10,284 nucleotides of DNA from an uncultured Collinsella sp. (GTDB taxonomy: Bacteria > Actinomycetota > Coriobacteriia > Coriobacteriales > Coriobacteriaceae): NCBI GenBank assembly GCA_959602875.1, contig CAUGVQ010000077.1, positions 1 through 10,284 of the forward strand, given 5' to 3'. How positions within the stretch are numbered: position 1 is the first letter of the stretch; every line of letters starts with the position of its first letter. The notes under the pieces are model-generated. The model was not told the DNA's origin, did no database searches, and was given only the letters and a program-made list of their open reading frames with translations. Positions 5,524 to 10,284 of this stretch are shown piece after piece. Made by a program: the position numbers and the translations under genes.

Positions 5524-5545
5524 AGGGGCGCGCCAAAGGCGCCCT
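5524..5545 (+). other. Intercistronic hairpin between the GntR and ATPase genes
   Basis: GCGCC-aaa-GGCGC (5530-5542) with extra pairs outside forms a GC-rich stem of about 8 pairs with one bulge, 16 bases after the GntR stop. No T run follows, so it is not a usual terminator. It could protect or split the message and adjust the ratio of repressor to transporter. Confidence 0.4.
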
Positions 5546-5566
5546 ACAGACGAAAGGACGTCGACC

Positions 5567-6487
5567 ATGCACGCCATGGCATCGGATATCAATACCACCG
5601 GCAGCCTTCTCATAGAGGCGCACGGGCTCACTAAGCACTACGACGGCTTCTCGCTTCAAGGCGTTGATCTCACGGTCGCCGAGGGCGAAGTCGTAGGCTT
5701 CATCGGCCAGAACGGCGCCGGCAAGTCCACAACCATACGAGCGCTTCTGGGACTCTTTCCCACCGACGGCGGCAACTCGCACGTACTTGGCTGTGAAAGC
5801 AGCAAGCTCTCACGTAGCGAAGGTGCACGAGTTAAGGAGGAGATCGGCGTTGTCTTTGACGCCATCTCGTTCCCCGAGCATCTGAAGGTCGCCGAAATTG
5901 GACGCATCTACGCCCGCGCTTATTCAAATTGGGATGCACACCGCTTCGCACGCATGACGGCGGACCTTGGCCTCGACGCCAAGAAGACCGTGAAGAGTCT
6001 CTCGCGCGGCATGGGTATGAAGCTTTCACTCACCTGCGCGCTCAGTCATAACGCACGCCTTCTCATTCTGGACGAGGCGACGGCCGGCCTCGACCCCATG
6101 GCGCGCGACGAGATCTTGGACCAGCTGCGCGACTTTGTGGCAGAGCCGGGACACGCCATCCTCATGTCGAGCCACATCACCTCGGACCTCGAGCGCATCG
6201 CCGACCGTATCGTCTGCATCGACAACGGACGCATCATCTTCGACCTGCCGAAGGATGTTATCACCGACGAGATGGGGATCGCCCGCTGCCGCGTGGCGGA
6301 TCTGGAGCGAATTGCCGATGCGGACATCATCCCCGATACCGAACTGCGCTACCTGCGCCACGACTACGGAATCGATGTGCTCATCCCCGATCGCTTCGCG
6401 TTCGCCGAGAACTTCCCCGAGATTGCGGTCGACCGCATGACCATCGACGATTACATGACCCTCACCCTGAAAGGTGGTGTGCGATAG
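5567..6487 (+). CDS. ABC transporter ATP-binding protein (ABC-2 type exporter)
   Basis: A 306-residue cytoplasmic ATPase that should power the permease encoded next. The nucleotide-binding domain spans about residues 15-230: Walker A GQNGAGKST at 47-55, signature SLSRGMGMKL at 144-153, Walker B LLILDE at 165-170, D-loop AGLDP at 173-177 and switch histidine H203 in SSHIT. The signature is LSRGM rather than LSGGQ. The usual Q-loop glutamine is absent, with VVFDAISFPEHL (96-107) in its place; related Firmicutes exporters of this class share this change. Residues 231-306 are a C-terminal extension, perhaps for contact with the permease. The ATG at 5567 has AAAGGA 8 bases upstream; a second ATG at 5576 is possible. 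The stop codon directly abuts the permease ATG. The substrate is unknown; peptides, antibiotics or lipids are typical for this class. Confidence 0.95.
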   Translation: MHAMASDINTTGSLLIEAHGLTKHYDGFSLQGVDLTVAEGEVVGFIGQNGAGKSTTIRALLGLFPTDGGNSHVLGCESSKLSRSEGARVKEEIGVVFDAISFPEHLKVAEIGRIYARAYSNWDAHRFARMTADLGLDAKKTVKSLSRGMGMKLSLTCALSHNARLLILDEATAGLDPMARDEILDQLRDFVAEPGHAILMSSHITSDLERIADRIVCIDNGRIIFDLPKDVITDEMGIARCRVADLERIADADIIPDTELRYLRHDYGIDVLIPDRFAFAENFPEIAVDRMTIDDYMTLTLKGGVR

Positions 6488-7213
6488 ATGAAGAGCGCTT
6501 ACCTGATTGAGATGACTATCTTTCGCGATTACGCCAAACAGCTGGTGGCGCTGGGCGCGCTCGTAAGCCTTTGCATTGGAGTGGGTATGCAAACTCCCCT
6601 TGCCATGCCCGCAACCCTCACCTGCATGTTCTTTATGATGAGCGCGATGGGACTAGCCGCGTACGACCAGCTCAACCACTGGGAGCTCTTCCGGCTGACA
6701 CTGCCGCTCTCCCGCCGAGACATCGTGCTCGGTCGCTATGCCGCTATCGTGACCCTCGGCCTTATCGGCATGGTCGTAGGGTTTGCAGGCGCGCTTGTCT
6801 CGATAGTTGCCATCGGAGCGATGGGAATTGGCGGCGAGATTGGAGGCGCCTTCGCTTTCGATTCCGATCTGCTCTCGGTCATGTGCGTCGTCACCTGCTT
6901 CACCCTGCTCATCGGCTCCGTGGTGGCGAGCGTCGTCACACCGCTCTACTTCCGCTTGGGCCAGACGCGTGCCACGCAGATCCTGCCCACCATCATCGTG
7001 CTCATGTTTGTGATTCCTGTGGTCATCCTCGGCAACAGCGGCATGCTCGACGGCGGCATCCCGGGCATGGAGCTTCTCTCGAAGGCGCTTGAGGCACTGG
7101 ATACGCCTACGGGCATGGCTGTCGGTTGCGCGATCTTGGTCGCGCTCTCGGCGGCGGCGCTTTGCATCTCCGCCGTCATCTCGCTCAAACTCTACGAGAA
7201 GCGCGAGTTGTAG
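6488..7213 (+). CDS. ABC-2 type transporter permease
   Basis: A 241-residue membrane protein forming the channel part of the exporter. Six hydrophobic segments are predicted near residues 18-36, 40-58, 85-110, 130-152, 164-181 and 209-234. The cytoplasmic loop HWELFRLTLPLSRRDIVLGRY (64-84) matches the conserved L-P-x-S-R-x-x-I-V-x-G-R/K-Y motif of the ABC2_membrane_5 family. The ATG follows the ATPase stop with no gap, and AAAGGTGG inside the end of the ATPase gene can serve as ribosome site, so the two are translationally coupled. It is the last gene of the GntR operon; the MFS gene on the other strand ends 50 bases later, and no clear terminator was seen in that gap. Two copies of this permease, or one with another partner, would be needed per transporter. 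Confidence 0.92.
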   Translation: MKSAYLIEMTIFRDYAKQLVALGALVSLCIGVGMQTPLAMPATLTCMFFMMSAMGLAAYDQLNHWELFRLTLPLSRRDIVLGRYAAIVTLGLIGMVVGFAGALVSIVAIGAMGIGGEIGGAFAFDSDLLSVMCVVTCFTLLIGSVVASVVTPLYFRLGQTRATQILPTIIVLMFVIPVVILGNSGMLDGGIPGMELLSKALEALDTPTGMAVGCAILVALSAAALCISAVISLKLYEKREL

Positions 7214-7263
7214 AGACTTAGTCCTTGCACTTTGAGCTAACGGCCGCCTTGGCGCCTGCTCCC

Positions 7264-8532
7264 CTATCGGCGCGTGCCCACGCGGGAGCAAACTAGCGCC
7301 GGGGCGGCAATTCCCGCTGCGACAGCAGCGAGCGCCATCCACACCCCACCCAAGCCGATCATCGGCACAAGGGCGCTTCCCAAGGCAGAAGAAAGCACGC
7401 CGCCGCCCCGAATGGCAACCGACTGCACCGACGCCATACCCGACCGCTCCCGTGACGACGCCGCGTTATGCAGCAATGTTTGTTCGATAACGCTGCGCGC
7501 GCCGAGCAGAAGATACATAAACGCGTAAAGCCCTATAAACACTGCTGAAGATGCTGTGAACGCCAGCGAGCCAAGCACGACGAGGATCAATACGTGCAAA
7601 CCGATGTACAGCCCACGCCTCCCCTGCCCTTTAAAGAATTCCTCGGTAAGACCACCAAAGCGCATAGCGCAGGCACTGCCCACCGAAGCCGTCACCATGC
7701 CAAGGCAGCTGACGAAGCCTAAAGCCCACTCCCAAGGGTCACCCATGAGCGCCAAGAGATCAAGCTGCCAATATGTCTCGAGCGCGACCATGGCAACACC
7801 GGCGGATACCGAGAGCGCAAGCACAAACCGAACATCGCCGGGCCGTTTTGCCGCCGCAGCAATAGCAAAAAGCTCAGCGCGTAATCCTTCTCGCATTCCC
7901 GTCCCAACCCTTCGCACATCTTTTGGAAAGACAATCGCGGCTCCTGTCAGAGACGTTAGAGAGAGGAAGACAACAGACACAATAAGCAGCACGTAAGTGT
8001 CGTCGAACGCCGCAATCATGCCGCCGAGCATTCCGCCCGCAGCGGTACCCGTCGTCTCTAGCAGCGCAAGGCGTCCATTCAGGCAATCTAACGCGGCAAG
8101 TCGCGCGCCTCCCTCATTGTTCCTATCCAGAATGCGATCGATCTCAATCGCCTCAAGTGAACCCGTGCGCGCCGCAAGGGCGAGCCCACGCAAGACACTC
8201 GAGGCCAATACCATCGCAAATCCGTCACCAATAAGAAGAAACAGATACGCTCCTGCATGAAGCAGCATAGATGCTGCAAAGGTGGCGCGCCTGCCCAGGA
8301 CATCCGATATAACGCCGCTTGGAACCTCAAACGCACAGGTGACAGCAAGCGTGATACCGATCGAGATCGGCAACGTCTCGACCGTCGCCCCACGCGCGAT
8401 CAGCATGAGCGAAAGCACCGGAACCGAGAGGCCGCCTGCGACGTACATGGCTAAAAACACCAGCGCATGGCTCGCCGGAAGAACCGAAGCGGGCGTGGTG
8501 GTAGCGCATGTTTTCTGACGACTTTTTGACAT
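7264..8532 (-). CDS. MFS transporter (probable exporter)
   Basis: A 422-residue inner-membrane carrier of the major facilitator superfamily with about 12 hydrophobic segments in two halves separated by a hydrophilic stretch near residues 215-235. The loop after the second segment, VPSGVISDVLGRRATFA (70-86), is the MFS motif A pattern with D77, G80, R81 and R82. The sequence LRGLALAARTGSLEA resembles the fourth-helix region of drug exporters. Start ATG at 8532 has GGAGGG 10 bases upstream; an in-frame upstream ATG at 8643 lies inside the preceding regulator gene. It starts 62 bases after the winged-helix regulator on the same strand, and the pair likely forms an operon in which the regulator senses the exported compound. 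Substrate unknown; a drug or toxic metabolite is the usual guess. Confidence 0.92.
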   Translation of the reverse strand: MSKSRQKTCATTTPASVLPASHALVFLAMYVAGGLSVPVLSLMLIARGATVETLPISIGITLAVTCAFEVPSGVISDVLGRRATFAASMLLHAGAYLFLLIGDGFAMVLASSVLRGLALAARTGSLEAIEIDRILDRNNEGGARLAALDCLNGRLALLETTGTAAGGMLGGMIAAFDDTYVLLIVSVVFLSLTSLTGAAIVFPKDVRRVGTGMREGLRAELFAIAAAAKRPGDVRFVLALSVSAGVAMVALETYWQLDLLALMGDPWEWALGFVSCLGMVTASVGSACAMRFGGLTEEFFKGQGRRGLYIGLHVLILVVLGSLAFTASSAVFIGLYAFMYLLLGARSVIEQTLLHNAASSRERSGMASVQSVAIRGGGVLSSALGSALVPMIGLGGVWMALAAVAAGIAAPALVCSRVGTRR

Positions 8533-8594
8533 AGCGATACCACCCTCCAACAGTAGGCAAACAACGAGTCTATTCAGCTGTTTTCTGTCGATAC

Positions 8595-9164
8595 CTACGC
8601 TGATTCGCTCCGGTGCGGATAGCAGCCGATGCTGACCTCCCATGGGACGGCGCCTTCCGCGGGCACATCGTGCGCATCGATGAACTCGTCAACCATCCGC
8701 CGGAATGCCTGGGCATCGACTTCGGTAAGGTAGATGACACCTGCCCGTAGCTCACCACGCGCCCGCCCGAGCTCCTCATCGCGAGTCGCAGCGCCGGACG
8801 AGACGTAAGCTCGAAGCCCTTCGAACACGCGCTGGTTCAGATAGTCGACAACGAGCTCCTTTTCTTCCCTAAGATCGTCGCCGTTGTCCATACGCAGGTT
8901 CACCTGCGCGGGAACGGCCCGCCAGTACCGCGCGTTGATACCGCGCACAACCTCGGTGTGGTCGAGATCGACCAACCCTAGCTCTTCCAACTTTTTCATG
9001 TGGTGCGTGACAGATGAGGCCGAGATGCCCATAGCGTCTGCAAGCTCTTTGCACGTCGCAGGACGCACGATCAGCTGCATCTCGTGCAGAAGGCGCTGCC
9101 GCTGGGGGTTCATATAGATATCCAGCTGTTTGCGGGTCGTAATATCAATCTCCCGTGTTGCCAT
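8595..9164 (-). CDS. Winged-helix regulator, ArsR/HTH_20-like
   Basis: A 189-residue regulator. The N-terminal part (residues 18-90) is a winged helix: MNPQRQRLLHEMQ (18-30), then ATCKELADAMGISASSVTHHMKKLEELGLV (36-65) with the recognition helix, and a wing ending in RYWRAVP (79-85). The remaining 100 residues are acidic and helical (REEKELVVDYLNQRVFEGL and beyond) and probably form a dimerising or ligand-binding part like that of ArsR-type regulators with extra C-terminal domains. No cysteine pair for metal binding is seen in the HTH, so metal sensing is unlikely. Start ATG at 9164 has GAGGAGG 4 bases upstream, which excludes the ATG at 9179. It precedes the MFS gene by 62 bases and very likely controls it and itself through the repeat at 9195-9211. 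Confidence 0.9.
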   Translation of the reverse strand: MATREIDITTRKQLDIYMNPQRQRLLHEMQLIVRPATCKELADAMGISASSVTHHMKKLEELGLVDLDHTEVVRGINARYWRAVPAQVNLRMDNGDDLREEKELVVDYLNQRVFEGLRAYVSSGAATRDEELGRARGELRAGVIYLTEVDAQAFRRMVDEFIDAHDVPAEGAVPWEVSIGCYPHRSESA

Positions 9165-9168
9165 ACGT

Positions 9169-9175
9169 CCTCCTC
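9169..9175 (-). promoter_or_regulatory. Ribosome binding site fixing the winged-helix regulator start
   Basis: GAGGAGG on the minus strand, 4 bases before ATG at 9164. The in-frame ATG at 9179 lies upstream of it and would bury the site in the gene. Confidence 0.8.
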
Positions 9176-9187
9176 TCATTGCATGCT

Positions 9188-9216
9188 ATGGTATGTTACA
9201 CGCTTTGTAACGTCAA
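9188..9216 (-). promoter_or_regulatory. Promoter of the regulator-MFS operon
   Basis: On the minus strand TTGACG (9211-9216) and TACCAT (9188-9193) are separated by exactly 17 bases. The -35 box has five of six consensus bases and the -10 box four. The start point would fall near 9181, some 17 bases before the regulator ATG. Confidence 0.7.
9195..9211. promoter_or_regulatory. Operator GTTACA-N5-TGTAAC
   Basis: A perfect inverted repeat with 6-base arms and a 5-base centre fills the spacer between the -35 and -10 boxes of the regulator-MFS promoter. A bound dimer would block RNA polymerase. Its position makes it the likely site of the winged-helix regulator encoded next. Confidence 0.65.
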
Positions 9217-9250
9217 GAGGAAGCTTGCACCCGCTATCGAAGAAAGAGAC

Positions 9251-10284
9251 TTACTCGTTGTGTCCGAACGCCTCCCAGAGAAGCGTCACGATGCCGCAAA
9301 GCATTCCGCCAACGGGCCAGGCAACCCAAAACCAAGCGGCAGATGTCCCCAGCGGCTCAAACTCATCCGGATTTGCCGATGTGAGCACCGGAGCGAACAG
9401 TAGCGCCAGGCCGACGATGGTGGATAGAATCATGATGCAGCCGCAAACTGCCCCGAGCTTGCTACCGCGGCGCTTTTGCGCAAGCAGAGCATCTCGCCGC
9501 CCCTCATCGACCTCGAGGCTCATGATTTCCTCTACCTCAAGGTCCTCGCCCACGCTCTTGTTATACTCCGCCACGTTTGTACGCCCGAATAGCATGCCAC
9601 CTCGGATAATCCACCACACACCCAAAGCGATAAAAAACATGAGGAAGAAGAGCGCCCAGTTCTCCGCTGACTTCTCGAGCATAAGCAGCGCGCCGATACC
9701 CGCGATAATGAAGGCGACGCCCGCGATAAGCGAGGTCGAAAACGTCTTGCGGGCAGCCGCGCGATCCTCGTCGGTGTAGAAGTCCTCCACAAAGGGGTGC
9801 GCCTTCTGAAACGCCGCGTGATCCATCCCCGCTGGGACAAGGAAGGCAAGCCCGGCGAGGACGCCCATAAGCACAATGATCACAAAGAGCCCGTCGCGGC
9901 CGTTCCAAGAAGCGAGCTCGACCGCTCCCTCAAAAAGCAGTCCGAAGGCGATGCCCAGAAGAATCGCGGCAACACCCGTGGGAATCTTCCACGCCATCAT
10001 GAGCTGGTGCTCCTCATACCCGCAGATATCCTGCGGCGGACCTGCAGGCACCTGCGGCACTGTATGGAGAGACGCTTTTTCATCAGTGGCATTCGAGGTA
10101 GCATCGCGGGCAGTAAGGTCTCCCGTCACCAAATCGTCCAGCGTGCAATCGAAGATCTGGCACATCTTAAGAAGCTTGTCGAGCTCTGGCGTCGCTCGCT
10201 CAGCCTCCCACTTCGTGACGCTTTGGCGGGATACGCCAAGAAGCATGGCAAGCTGCTCTTGGGTCATATTGCGCTTTGCGCGCA
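9251..10284 (-). CDS. XRE-family regulator with six-helix membrane domain (5' end cut by window edge)
   Basis: The frame is open to the right edge: codons before the ATG at 10267 read R-A-K-R-N and continue the first helix of a Cro/C1-type HTH, so the true start lies outside the window. Counting from that ATG, MTQEQLAMLLGVSRQSVTKWE (1-21) is the HTH, with the domain ending near residue 50. A hydrophilic linker (51-90) follows. Membrane segments are predicted near 96-117, 126-147, 178-198, 203-223, 271-294 and 309-331, with acidic loops at 160-172 and 238-262. The helix-turn-helix should lie in the cytoplasm. The layout resembles the other membrane XRE gene at 989-1816 but the membrane halves are not obviously similar. 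It ends 86 bases before the winged-helix regulator gene on the same strand, which has its own promoter. Signal and targets are unknown. Confidence 0.88.
   Translation of the reverse strand, partial: RAKRNMTQEQLAMLLGVSRQSVTKWEAERATPELDKLLKMCQIFDCTLDDLVTGDLTARDATSNATDEKASLHTVPQVPAGPPQDICGYEEHQLMMAWKIPTGVAAILLGIAFGLLFEGAVELASWNGRDGLFVIIVLMGVLAGLAFLVPAGMDHAAFQKAHPFVEDFYTDEDRAAARKTFSTSLIAGVAFIIAGIGALLMLEKSAENWALFFLMFFIALGVWWIIRGGMLFGRTNVAEYNKSVGEDLEVEEIMSLEVDEGRRDALLAQKRRGSKLGAVCGCIMILSTIVGLALLFAPVLTSANPDEFEPLGTSAAWFWVAWPVGGMLCGIVTLLWEAFGHNE

Noticed and set aside
7214..7263. Gap between the convergent permease and MFS genes, checked for a terminator
   Set aside because: No stem followed by a T run was found on either strand.
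6653..7342. Minus-strand open frame of 229 codons
   Set aside because: Antisense to the ABC-2 permease, with a biased, charge-rich composition typical of a shadow frame.
9084..9779. Plus-strand open frame of 231 codons
   Set aside because: It crosses the regulator promoter and the membrane XRE gene on the other strand, and is rich in serine and proline as shadow frames are.

Overview
The window is about 60% GC and gene-dense. It has high-GC third codon positions, some non-ATG starts (a TTG start on the GntR gene) and a set of small regulators, transporters and conserved hypothetical families. This fits a host-associated actinobacterium of the Coriobacteriia (Collinsella, Olsenella or Atopobium type). 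That placement is inferred from style and gene content; there is no rRNA or marker gene here to prove it.

Left part (1-3600). A minus-strand XRE regulator fused to a four-cysteine zinc ribbon runs off the left edge. It is followed by an MmcQ/YjbR-family protein and an XRE regulator with six predicted membrane segments, both on the minus strand. Divergent from the last of these is a 169-residue P-loop kinase-like protein with a recognisable promoter. A minus-strand isochorismatase-family hydrolase with an intact D-K-C triad converges on the kinase gene, and a DUF2200 protein is divergent from the hydrolase.

Middle part (3600-5140). A Phd/YefM antitoxin and a RelE/ParE toxin overlap by 11 bases on the minus strand. 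A YaiI/YqxD (DUF188) gene starts 34 bases downstream of the toxin and may share its transcript. A short open piece with coding-like codon use (3632-3763, plus strand) sits beside the YaiI gene and may be a gene remnant. The longest gene-free stretch is 4855-5138 (284 bases). It holds the divergent control region of the toxin-antitoxin pair and the GntR gene: a 12-base perfect palindrome, a strong promoter with tandem GTATATAC operators, and a GC-rich leader that can fold into four consecutive hairpins.

Right part (5139-10284). A YtrA-type GntR repressor, an ABC ATPase and an ABC-2 permease form a classic plus-strand operon. The repressor probably senses a small molecule or envelope stress and controls its own operon through the tandem palindromes. 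Converging on it is a minus-strand pair: a winged-helix (ArsR-like) regulator followed by an MFS exporter. Their promoter carries a perfect GTTACA-N5-TGTAAC repeat between the -35 and -10 boxes. The window ends inside a second XRE regulator with six membrane segments, cut at its N-terminus by the window edge.

Taken together this looks like an ordinary chromosomal region made of several small, self-regulated transport and stress modules. No tRNA, rRNA, CRISPR array, insertion sequence or phage gene was seen. The most interesting features are the operator and leader architecture of the GntR operon, the two membrane-anchored XRE regulators and the possible gene remnant.
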